Assembly (NCBI GenBank): GCA_945957605.1
Contig: CAMFLR010000010.1
Span: 186,001 to 250,000, forward strand
Reading direction: 5' to 3'
Length of the DNA stretch: 64,000 bases
From: an uncultured Isosphaeraceae bacterium
GTDB lineage: Bacteria > Planctomycetota > Planctomycetia > Isosphaerales > Isosphaeraceae
The position numbers and the translations under genes are program-made. Numbering within the stretch: the stretch's first letter is position 1; each line of letters begins with the position of its first letter. Of the stretch, positions 7,726 through 16,035 are shown in pieces. A model generated the notes under the pieces. The model worked only from the letters and a program-made list of their open reading frames with translations, searched no databases and was not told the DNA's origin.

Positions 7726-9576
7726 TCAGGTCCAGCCAATTTCGCGTCCCTTGTTCTGTTCTTGCAGCCAACCGAGCAGCGGCTCGAAGTAATTCACCAT
7801 CGGTTTGGCGGTCAACCCTTGGCCGGTCGCGTTCTTGAGCACCTCGTTCCAGTCGCGTGTCGCACCCAGGCGGAGAATATCCTTGAGGAAGTCTCCCACC
7901 TTCTTGTTGCCGAAGTAATTACACTCGCGCGGATCTTGCTTGAGAATCTCGCGAGCAATATGGTCGTGCAACTGGAACTTCAGCACCGTTCCAATCGCGT
8001 AGTCATAGTATTGGGCCGGGTCGTCGTTGATGTGCGTCTTGGTCGCGGCGTCGCAGAGGTCTTCAGGACGTTCGCGCGGCGGAATGATTCCCTGATATTC
8101 GCCGACGTACTTCCACCAGGCAGCGTTCAGGCCATTGTCGGGAATCTTGCCGGCGTAGAAATCGGCCTCGAACTGCGTCATCGTCCCGGCCGAGAACGGC
8201 AAGAACACGATCGATGCGCCGTCGAGTGCCGTATCGAGCAGCCATTGTACCTGTTCGGCCTTTTCGGCTGCGGGAGCGAGGAGCCCAACCTCCTTGAGAT
8301 AGGGCCGCTGGCCCGACGCCAGGCCAATCAGATCGCCAACACCTTCGTGGAAGGCGCGGTTGGCACCTGCACGTAACAGGTAAGGAACTTCTGGACGGGA
8401 ATAACTGATATAGTAATAAATGTGTCCCAATTCATGATGTGCGGTATTGAACCAGCGTGAATCGGGCTCGACGCTCATCAGGCTGCGAACGTCTTCCTTG
8501 AGATCGATGTGCCAGGCCGAGGCGTGGCTGTTTTTCTTGCGGCCGGATTTGGGATCGGCTGGGTACAGATCGCTCTTGGTGTAAAAGGATTTCGGCAGCT
8601 TGGGGAAGCCGAGCGAGACATAAAACGCCTCGGCCTGTTCGACGATAAACTCCTTCGTTTTCGTTTTGAAAGGCGCATCCATATCGACGCCCGAAACCAG
8701 GCCCGGCCAGTTCTGGCCCCAGCGGTTAGGGAGCCAATGCGCGGGAATTTTTCCGGCCGGAACCTTTGTTTTGTAGCGATCGGCCAGGGCGTATTTTGCC
8801 CACGTGTGAAGCTGGCTGTAGAGCGGTTTGGCATCGGCCAAAAAGCTGTTCGTCAGCTTGAGCATTTCGGGCACAGTCATGCCGTAATCGGCGACCTGGA
8901 GCGCGAAGAAGTTGTCGAACCCGAGCGCCTGGGCGACCTTGTTCCGCAGATCGCGAAGCTTGAGCAAGCCGGTGCGAAGCGGCCCGCCGATATCCTTGGC
9001 AACGGTCCAGAAATCCTCACGTTCACCGAGGTCGTGCGACTCGACAAGCACCTTGTCAATCGCATTGGCGGATGGCTTTTCCTCAGGTTTGCCAGCTCGT
9101 TTCAGCGAGTAGCTAAAACCGTCTTGTACCTTCGATTGATCGGCCTCGGCCAGGGTGCGCGCCTTGACGATCTCGGGGACGCTCGCTGGTGCTTCGGCCG
9201 CGCGGAGGCGGATTTTTTCGAGCTGGCGAATCGTGAGATCGTCGAGCTTGTCCTTCTGATCGAGAAACGTCCGAACCGCTTCGATCACCTTGCGCGAGCC
9301 GACAAATTCATTCAGCGGCTGCGCTTTGGCGACCTGATTGTTCGTGTGGGCGTCGCTCACGTCAGTAAGGGCAGTCCAGCTTGCCTCGCTCGCAGCGGTT
9401 TCGAGCGGTAGCCACCCGGCGTTGTATTCTTCGAGAAATGCCTTTGCCGCAGCTGCGACATCGGGCGCGAAATTTGAGCCATGGGCAGACTGTGCCAGGG
9501 GCAGGGCACCGGCCGCCGCGGTGACAGCCAGAGACTTGAGAAACTCACGACGGTCTGAACGCAACGGATCGGCCAT
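7726..9576 (-). CDS. Peptidase M2 family (ACE-like) zinc metallopeptidase, Tat-exported
   Basis: A 616-residue homologue of angiotensin-converting-enzyme-type M2 peptidases, which remove C-terminal dipeptides. The zinc motif HHELGH is at about residue 380, followed by the family's second signature RAGANRAFHEGVGDL, which carries the third zinc ligand Glu. The N-terminus reads SDRREFLKSLAVTAAAGALP, a twin-arginine signal, so the folded enzyme is probably exported to the periplasm. Length is normal for bacterial M2 enzymes. ATG 9576 has GGGGAG 9 bases upstream. The closest neighbour on the same strand is the metallophosphoesterase downstream; the sulfatase upstream is divergent. The physiological peptide substrate is unknown. 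Confidence 0.92.
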   Translation of the reverse strand: MADPLRSDRREFLKSLAVTAAAGALPLAQSAHGSNFAPDVAAAAKAFLEEYNAGWLPLETAASEASWTALTDVSDAHTNNQVAKAQPLNEFVGSRKVIEAVRTFLDQKDKLDDLTIRQLEKIRLRAAEAPASVPEIVKARTLAEADQSKVQDGFSYSLKRAGKPEEKPSANAIDKVLVESHDLGEREDFWTVAKDIGGPLRTGLLKLRDLRNKVAQALGFDNFFALQVADYGMTVPEMLKLTNSFLADAKPLYSQLHTWAKYALADRYKTKVPAGKIPAHWLPNRWGQNWPGLVSGVDMDAPFKTKTKEFIVEQAEAFYVSLGFPKLPKSFYTKSDLYPADPKSGRKKNSHASAWHIDLKEDVRSLMSVEPDSRWFNTAHHELGHIYYYISYSRPEVPYLLRAGANRAFHEGVGDLIGLASGQRPYLKEVGLLAPAAEKAEQVQWLLDTALDGASIVFLPFSAGTMTQFEADFYAGKIPDNGLNAAWWKYVGEYQGIIPPRERPEDLCDAATKTHINDDPAQYYDYAIGTVLKFQLHDHIAREILKQDPRECNYFGNKKVGDFLKDILRLGATRDWNEVLKNATGQGLTAKPMVNYFEPLLGWLQEQNKGREIGWT

Positions 9577-9769
9577 TGGCGAAAACTCCCCTCAAACGCG
9601 CCGTGACTGTGGGCGATGAGCTTGACCGTACAACCCTGCGCGGGCTGGGTCAAGCACGCGGTTGGCTCAAAAACAGGCAAATCTGGATTCTTGATCGCTT
9701 TGTCGTCGTGCGCATACTCTTGACTGACTGTCGTGGCTTCGCGCCAAAGTTTTGTCGGGGTCGATCGTC

Positions 9770-11641
9770 ATGATGCGTACCTTATGTACACTTGTAGCGC
9801 TCGCGCTGGCCGGCATATTCGCATCGAATCCGGCCCTGGCCGCCGATCGACCGAACATTCTCTGGCTGACAAGTGAAGACCACGGCCCGCATATGGGGTG
9901 TTACGGTGACCCCCTTGCGACGACGCCGAATATCGACGCCCTCGCCAGGCGCGGAATGATCTACACGCGCGTTTGGTCGAATGCTCCCGTCTGCGCCCCC
10001 GCGCGAACGACCTTGATTTCGGGCATGTACGCGACGTCGCTCGGTGGCGAGCACATGCGCAGCCTCGTGCCGTATCCTGCTGGCCTGAAGATGTTCCCTC
10101 AGCTTCTGCGCGAGGCCGGTTATTACTGCGCGAACAACGCGAAGGAAGATTACAACGTCGCCAAGCCGGGGCAGGTGTGGGATGCATCATCACGCCAGGC
10201 GCACTGGCGCAATCGCAAGGCGGGTCAGCCGTTTTTCGCGGTGTTCAACTCGGAAAAAAGCCACGAAAGTCAGATCCGCACCCGGCCGCACAAGTTGGTG
10301 CACGACCCCGCTCGCGTGCGAATTCCCGCCTATCATCCCGATACGCCCGAAGTCCGGCACGACTGGGCCCAGTATTACGATGGCGTCTCAAACGCCGATG
10401 CCGACGCGGGTGTTCGGCTCAAGCAGCTCGAAGCTGATGGGTTGCTCGACGACACAATCATTTTCTATTTCGCCGATCATGGTTCGGGGATGCCACGAAA
10501 CAAGCGGAGTCCGTGCGATTCGGGGCTGCACGTTCCGCTCGTGATTGTGATTCCCGAAAAGTGGCGCTCGCTTGCGCCCAGGGATTATCAACCCGGCGGC
10601 AAGACTGATCGGCTCGTGAGCTTCGTCGATTTTGGGCCGACGGTATTGAGTCTGGCAGGAATCAAGCCTCCCGACAGCATGCAGGGTGAGGCATTTCTGG
10701 GGGAATTCGCACGGCAGCCGCGGATGTTTGCGTATGGATTTCGTGGCCGTATGGATGAACGTTACGACATGATCCGGTCAGTTACCGACGGCAAGTTTGT
10801 TTATGTCCGCAACTTCATGCCGCATCGAATTGCCGGAGCGCGGCAGGATTATATGTTCCAGACGCCAACCACGCAGGTTTGGAAATCGCTTCACGACGCT
10901 GGCAAACTGAACGCCGCGCAGGAGATTTTCTGGACCGAGAAGCCAGCCGAGGAACTATTCGAGCTGGCAAGTGATCCGGATGAAGTTCACAATCTGGCCA
11001 ATTCACCCGAGCAGAAAGCCACGCTGGAACGGTTCAGAAATGCGCTCAAAACTCACGTTCGCGCAATTCGCGATGTTGGCTTTCTTCCCGAAGGAGAACG
11101 TTTCGAGCGGTTTCCCAAGATGAGCCCGTACGATGGTGCGCGCTTACCCAATAAGTATGACTATGAAAAGATTATCACGACGGCCGAGCTTGCAGCAGAT
11201 CGTGATATGAAGCCAATTCCTTCCCTTCTCAATGCGCTCTACGACCCGGATTCGGCCGTGCGCTACTGGGCCGCAACCGGCTTTGTGATTCGTGGGAAGA
11301 ATGCTGTGACCGCCCATGCCGATGTGATGCGCATCAAATTGAACGACCCTTCACCCTACGTTCAGATCGCCGCGAGCGAGGCACTTGCGCGATTTGGCTC
11401 GACCAAAGATCGTTCTCGTGCCACGGCAAACCTGGTGCAACTCTGCGACGCGGCCAAACATGATGTTTTTGTAAGCATAACAGCCGCAAATTCGCTTGAT
11501 CTTCTCGATCGCTCGCAGCTCTTGCCGTTCCGCGAGGCGATCAAAATACTGCCGCTCGAAGCCAAATTGCCGGATGCGCGATATTCACCCTATATCCCTC
11601 GCCTCTTGGGTGATCTGAAACAGTCGCTCGACGCAAAATGA
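9770..11641 (+). CDS. Exported arylsulfatase-family sulfatase with C-terminal HEAT-like tail
   Basis: A 623-residue sulfatase with an N-terminal signal peptide ending near ALA-AD. The alkaline-phosphatase-superfamily start (NILWLTSEDHG, metal-binding acidic residues) is followed by CAPAR at Cys75, the C-x-P-x-R motif in which Cys is converted to formylglycine. A late FYFADHGSGMPRNKRSPCDSG stretch carries the C-terminal metal site and lysine. Residues about 480-610 look like helical HEAT-type repeats (LNDPSPYVQIAASEALARFG), a fusion common in planctomycete sulfatases. Such enzymes are usually tied to use of sulfated polysaccharides, but no glycan-degradation genes are nearby. The start is one of two adjacent ATGs at 9770/9773; the frame extends to a TTG at 9752. 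No formylglycine-generating enzyme gene is in the window. Confidence 0.93.
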   Translation: MMRTLCTLVALALAGIFASNPALAADRPNILWLTSEDHGPHMGCYGDPLATTPNIDALARRGMIYTRVWSNAPVCAPARTTLISGMYATSLGGEHMRSLVPYPAGLKMFPQLLREAGYYCANNAKEDYNVAKPGQVWDASSRQAHWRNRKAGQPFFAVFNSEKSHESQIRTRPHKLVHDPARVRIPAYHPDTPEVRHDWAQYYDGVSNADADAGVRLKQLEADGLLDDTIIFYFADHGSGMPRNKRSPCDSGLHVPLVIVIPEKWRSLAPRDYQPGGKTDRLVSFVDFGPTVLSLAGIKPPDSMQGEAFLGEFARQPRMFAYGFRGRMDERYDMIRSVTDGKFVYVRNFMPHRIAGARQDYMFQTPTTQVWKSLHDAGKLNAAQEIFWTEKPAEELFELASDPDEVHNLANSPEQKATLERFRNALKTHVRAIRDVGFLPEGERFERFPKMSPYDGARLPNKYDYEKIITTAELAADRDMKPIPSLLNALYDPDSAVRYWAATGFVIRGKNAVTAHADVMRIKLNDPSPYVQIAASEALARFGSTKDRSRATANLVQLCDAAKHDVFVSITAANSLDLLDRSQLLPFREAIKILPLEAKLPDARYSPYIPRLLGDLKQSLDAK

Positions 11642-11821
11642 GTGCCGCAAAACGGTACTATGTTCTTTTGTTAGGCCGGCGAATGCCATAAAATCGTTGC
11701 TGTCTCTCGCCAAACAGCCTGATGCTGTTGAATCGATGCACATGATTCTGAGAGGCATCTATCATCGGCAACGATACGTTTCACCCACATCCGCTGGCAC
11801 TCCTCCGCGCGAATTGAGCCG

Positions 11822-13954
11822 ATGAAATTCTCCTTCCGCCTCACGCTGCTGACGACTCTCCTCCTGCTGCTCGCCACGACGGTTTCTGTCATCGGCGTGA
11901 TTTCCTATCGTCACGCGCGGTTCGCGGCAAACAACATGGCGCGCGAGCTGCTCGAGCAGGCGATGGAGCGCATCGAAGCGCAGATCGAGAATCGGCTGGG
12001 GCTGGCGATGAAGCTCAACGCCCTCACCGAGCGGCGGATGCAGCAAGGCACGATGCACGTTGATGATGCCGATCGCTTCGTGAGCTACGCACTCGGAGCG
12101 CTCGACATTGCGAACGAGTTGTGCGGCTACTTCATTGGTTACGAGTCGAACGGCGAAGCGACGGGTGTCTCACGGCTAACGGGGAAGCCATCGATCTGGA
12201 GGTCGGAGTTAATCCCCGCTCGCAAGGTTTATGAATTCCGCGAATACTGGCCCGAGAGTTATCCCAACACGCCCTATTCCTTCGATCCCAGCCAAAGAAC
12301 GCCCGACTCGCGCACTCGCCCCTGGTATGAAAAGGCCAAAAGCGAAGGGAAGTCGATCTGGACCGACGCCTTCGTTTTCCTGGGCGTCAAGGGAACGAGC
12401 GATGTTCATGGAGTTTCGTATGTCACTCCCATCTTCGGGAAAGATGGCAAACTTCTCGCGGTTCTTGATGCTGATTTTGAACTCAACGAGCTCTCGCGAT
12501 TTCTGGCGACGCTCGACCTTGGTGATACGGGATATGCTTATATTGTCGAACTCATGGATGATGGTACCGAACAGGTAGTTGCGCATCCGAACCCGAAATT
12601 GCTCTTGCGAAAATCGACAAAGACGACGAGTGACGGGCACGAATTGATTCCGCCCAGCGAGTTCGCCGACCCGCGGGTTGTGGCGTTTTCTGCTCACGTC
12701 AACAAAGCGAAAATCCCCAGAAACCCCGATTCCAGCGTGACATTTCGTTTTCTGGCCGAGGGAATTCCCTACCTGGGAACGATGCAAATGCTCGACCCGG
12801 CAACGCATCCCTCGTGGATGATTTGCACTGTGTTGCCCGAGGAAGAGGTGCTGGGCAAGGTGCATCAGAGCGTTCGCGAAACGTTGTTCATCGGCATTGG
12901 CGTTTTTGTGATCTCGCTGATCATTGGCGTGCTGGTGGCGGGGCAGGTCTCTCGACCGCTCGAACAGCTTGCTCTCGAAGCCAAGGCGATTCAAGACTTG
13001 CAGTTTCGTCAGGAACCGATATCCGACTCGATCGTCAGCGAGGTTCATTCGCTTGCGGTTGCGATGGAAGATATGAAGCTGGGTTTGAGGTCGTTTCGTA
13101 AATATATTCCACCGGGTTTGTTTCAGTCATTCCTCACTTCGAAGCAAGAAGCGGTGTTCGGCGGTGAGCGCGAGGTGGTGACAATCTTCTTCAGCGATAT
13201 CGTCAACTTCACGACCATCGCCGAAACCCAGCGCCCCGAACAGCTCGTCGTGCTGCTGCGGTCGTATCTCAACACGGTGTGCGCAGCGATTGAAACGACT
13301 GAAGGAACCGTCGACAAATACATTGGCGACGCGGTGATGGCGTTCTGGCAGGGCGGGCCGGCGGCCAACAATCACGCGCGTGCCGCCTGTATCGCGGCGC
13401 TCGAATGTCAGGCCGCACTCGACGAACTCAATCAGCGGTGGGAAGCGCTTGGGCGAGCACCTTTCCACACGCGAATCGGCCTGAATACGGGTGAGGTGGT
13501 CGTCGGTAACATCGGTTCCGACACCCGGTTCAACTACACAATCATTGGCGACGCGGTGAATCTGTCGAGCCGGCTCGAAGGGCTCAACAAGGTTTACGGC
13601 ACGCGGATTTTGGTCAGCGACATCACCTATCACTGGGCGGCCGACGCCGTTGTTGCCCGGCCGCTTGATTTCGTCGCGGTCAAAGGACGGCAAACGGCGG
13701 TTGTTATTTATGAACTGCTCGGGCTGAAGATCAACGAGACCGACGAGCAACGACAGCTTGTCGAGCTCTCCGCGCAGGGGTTGCAGCAGTACCGCGACCG
13801 GCAGTGGGTCGACGCGATTGGCATCTTCAGCGTGATCGCCGAGCTTTACCCGCACGACAAGGCGTCACGACTCATGCTCGAGCGCTGTCAGGCATATTTG
13901 ATCTCCCCGCCCGAACCGAACTGGGATGGGTCAAATCGGATGACGCATAAGTAA
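11822..13954 (+). CDS. Class III adenylate/guanylate cyclase with Cache-type sensor and HAMP
   Basis: A 710-residue membrane sensor. One transmembrane helix lies at about residues 5-27. A periplasmic region, about 30-345, has Cache-like features (RTPDSRTRPWYEKAKSEGKS, VSYVTPIFGKDGKLLAVLD). A second helix is at about 350-375, followed by a HAMP-like linker (SRPLEQLALEAKAI). The class III cyclase domain spans about 440-640: FSDIVNFT and DKYIGDAVMAFW carry the two metal-binding Asp residues, and NLSSRLEG carries the transition-state Asn and Arg. The protein should make cyclic nucleotide, most probably cAMP, in response to an extracytoplasmic small molecule. A helical, possibly TPR-like tail follows. 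No Shine-Dalgarno is evident at ATG 11822. No cAMP receptor gene is in the window. Confidence 0.92.
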   Translation: MKFSFRLTLLTTLLLLLATTVSVIGVISYRHARFAANNMARELLEQAMERIEAQIENRLGLAMKLNALTERRMQQGTMHVDDADRFVSYALGALDIANELCGYFIGYESNGEATGVSRLTGKPSIWRSELIPARKVYEFREYWPESYPNTPYSFDPSQRTPDSRTRPWYEKAKSEGKSIWTDAFVFLGVKGTSDVHGVSYVTPIFGKDGKLLAVLDADFELNELSRFLATLDLGDTGYAYIVELMDDGTEQVVAHPNPKLLLRKSTKTTSDGHELIPPSEFADPRVVAFSAHVNKAKIPRNPDSSVTFRFLAEGIPYLGTMQMLDPATHPSWMICTVLPEEEVLGKVHQSVRETLFIGIGVFVISLIIGVLVAGQVSRPLEQLALEAKAIQDLQFRQEPISDSIVSEVHSLAVAMEDMKLGLRSFRKYIPPGLFQSFLTSKQEAVFGGEREVVTIFFSDIVNFTTIAETQRPEQLVVLLRSYLNTVCAAIETTEGTVDKYIGDAVMAFWQGGPAANNHARAACIAALECQAALDELNQRWEALGRAPFHTRIGLNTGEVVVGNIGSDTRFNYTIIGDAVNLSSRLEGLNKVYGTRILVSDITYHWAADAVVARPLDFVAVKGRQTAVVIYELLGLKINETDEQRQLVELSAQGLQQYRDRQWVDAIGIFSVIAELYPHDKASRLMLERCQAYLISPPEPNWDGSNRMTHK

Positions 13955-14182
13955 GCTATTTGGCCGCGCCGAATTAATTAAGCGGTAATGATCATTCAAC
14001 CGATTCGGTAGGCGCGTGGTTCTAATTGCTGTAAAGCGCGCAAATTGGCAAGCGCCGACGCTTGTCGAAGGTTGCGTGCGCCCTTACTATGTTATGATAA
14101 GGGGAGAGTTTGCGTAGAGGGGAGAAGGGGGAGCGGCGGAGCCACAACTCGTTCCAGGGGGACTCCCAGGGAGTTATTCGGA

Positions 14183-15331
14183 ATGCGTAACCGTCGGTCC
14201 GCCGTGATGATGACCTTCGTTGGAGCGGTGGCGACCGTTGGGTTCGCCCTGACCGATCTCCGTGCCTGGGCTCAAGATGCGCCCAAAGCCGCAACCAAGG
14301 ACGCCCCAAAACAACCCGCCGGTAAAGACGCTCCCAAGTCTACCGCCAAGAAGCGGAAGGGTGGCCTCCTGGCTCCTGGCGGTCCCAAGGCCAAGGCGCT
14401 TGGGAAGGAAGCCGACCCGCTGGGCAAGCAAGCGGTCGACGTGACGAAGAATCTCACCGCCGGCTCGTTCCATTACGGCTTCAAGTTGATGGCGTCGGAC
14501 GGGACACCGCTCGCGGCCAACTACTACCCCTCGCGGCTCGGCACCGGCGCCCCTGTGGTGCTGCTCGTCCACGAGAAAGACCGCTCGAACAAGGACTTCG
14601 AGGAAAAGATCACCGATTTTGGGGATCGTCCCCTCGCCGAGGGTTTGCAAAAGGACGGTTACGCCGTGCTGGCGGTCAACCTTCGTGGCCACGGTGCCAA
14701 CGCCAGGCGCTCGCTTGGCTCGAAGGACTGGCAGATGATGGTGGCCGACCTGCAGTCGGCTTATATCTTCCTGGTCGATCGCCATAACCGGGGTGAGCTT
14801 AACCTATCGCGGCTGGGAGTTATCGCACTCGGCGAAGGGGCGAACCTGGTCGCGACGTGGGCCAACCTGCCAGGCGGCGCGGTATCGAGCCAGGGGCGCG
14901 CGAGCGACCTGAACGGCCTGATCCTGATCTCGCCGATGGTTGACGGCCGAAGCCAGGGGATCAAGATCCTCCAACCGCTGACCGCGCTTGCACCCCGGGT
15001 GCCGATCTTCGTGATGGTCGGTGAGCGTGACCAGGCGTCGATCGACGTCGTGAAGGCCGCCAAGCCGGCGATTACGCGCGTCCCCAAGAACAAGGTCGAG
15101 TTCTTCCCGTCGTCGCTGCACGGTTACAAGATGCTGCGGCTCGAGCCGAACGTGACGAACTCGATCACGAAGTTCCTGGAAGAGACGATCAAGGCGAAGG
15201 CGGAAGAGTGGGAACCGCGGTACAACCTGGATCCGGTCACCTACGGCGAGGTCAGCCTGGTAGCGCACAAGGACGACAAGGAAAAGGAAAAAGAGAAGAC
15301 CGAGCCCGCGGCGAAAGAGGCAGCAAAGTAA
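14183..15331 (+). CDS. Exported alpha/beta-hydrolase-fold protein, probable nucleophile loss
   Basis: A 382-residue protein with a signal peptide (MRNRRSAVMMTFVGAV...AWAQ) and a Lys/Ala/Pro-rich linker up to about residue 90. Then comes an alpha/beta-hydrolase fold: VVLLVHE after strand 3, NLRGHGANA, the nucleophile-elbow region GVIALGEGANLV, the acid loop MVGERDQAS and a late SLHGYKML with the expected His. At the elbow the usual G-x-S-x-G appears as A-L-G-E-G, so the catalytic Ser is replaced by Gly while Asp and His remain. It may therefore be a non-catalytic binding protein. The start at ATG 14183 has AGGGAG upstream and gives a proper signal peptide; the longer frame from 14045 does not. 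The C-terminus is Lys/Glu-rich. It ends 7 bases before the end of the convergent next gene. Confidence 0.82.
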   Translation: MRNRRSAVMMTFVGAVATVGFALTDLRAWAQDAPKAATKDAPKQPAGKDAPKSTAKKRKGGLLAPGGPKAKALGKEADPLGKQAVDVTKNLTAGSFHYGFKLMASDGTPLAANYYPSRLGTGAPVVLLVHEKDRSNKDFEEKITDFGDRPLAEGLQKDGYAVLAVNLRGHGANARRSLGSKDWQMMVADLQSAYIFLVDRHNRGELNLSRLGVIALGEGANLVATWANLPGGAVSSQGRASDLNGLILISPMVDGRSQGIKILQPLTALAPRVPIFVMVGERDQASIDVVKAAKPAITRVPKNKVEFFPSSLHGYKMLRLEPNVTNSITKFLEETIKAKAEEWEPRYNLDPVTYGEVSLVAHKDDKEKEKEKTEPAAKEAAK

Positions 15332-15338
15332 GGCTTGC

Positions 15339-15917
15339 TTACGCGTCAATCTCGGTGAGCCAGGGTGGCAGAATCGCCAGCGACTCTGCCAACTCTTCTT
15401 CGGTCACCAGGCCACCGAGCACCTCGCGGAGCACGACAAGTACGCTCCGATCGACGACGGAATCCCAGGCAACAACGGCCTCCTCAAGCCGACGTATGAA
15501 CAGATCATACTCGGGGAATTGCTGAGGCCCAGCTTTGGCAAGATGCCGTTTCAATCGTCCGCGATCGGGAAGAGCGTAGCCCAGGATCTGGTAGCGATCG
15601 CCGCAAATCCAGGTTGGATTGCGACAGGCTCGCGGGGTGAGCCAGCGGCAGAAGATATCCCCCATCGACCAGAGATCCGACCACTCGACGAAGTGGATCA
15701 CGGGCGGTGCGCAGCCGTTGGCGCGAAGCCGATCGGCAAAGGTGTCGGCCTGCTTGCGAACCTCGATCGGCCATTGGTCGGGCGACCATTCGTCCTGAAC
15801 AGTCGTCGTTCTTGCGGCTTGCCATTGGTTCGCGAGTGTGATGATGGTGTCGACGGAGACGCCGGCGATTTTCGCGAGCGTGACGCGCTGGCTTGCCACG
15901 GAAGTAGCCTCGATCAT
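15339..15917 (-). CDS. Conserved-looking hypothetical protein, 192 aa
   Basis: I do not recognise this soluble protein. It starts with a helical segment that could be helix-turn-helix-like (RVTLAKIAGVSVDTIITLAN). A Trp-rich middle follows (WSPDQWPIEV, FVEWSDLWSMGDIFCRWLTP), then ICGDRYQILGYALPDRGR and a helical C-terminus. No signal peptide or membrane segment is seen. Codon use resembles neighbouring real genes, and no competing frame is better. It is convergent with the hydrolase gene and divergent from the SNF2 helicase gene, about 118 bases away, so that gap should hold both promoters. No Shine-Dalgarno stands out before ATG 15917. Confidence 0.65.
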   Translation of the reverse strand: MIEATSVASQRVTLAKIAGVSVDTIITLANQWQAARTTTVQDEWSPDQWPIEVRKQADTFADRLRANGCAPPVIHFVEWSDLWSMGDIFCRWLTPRACRNPTWICGDRYQILGYALPDRGRLKRHLAKAGPQQFPEYDLFIRRLEEAVVAWDSVVDRSVLVVLREVLGGLVTEEELAESLAILPPWLTEIDA

Positions 15918-16035
15918 TCGGGCGATGTTTTAGGCTTTACTCTCTATGGATTGATCGGCGCAGTGTGATGGTTCGCATTTTGCGTACAATAACAATCCGG
16001 TTGAAAAATCTTCACCCGGCCCAGAGAACCGCACT

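Noticed and set aside
8509-9411. Plus-strand open frame of 300 codons inside the M2 peptidase gene
   Set aside because: Antisense to a peptidase with intact motifs; no ribosome site or similarity.
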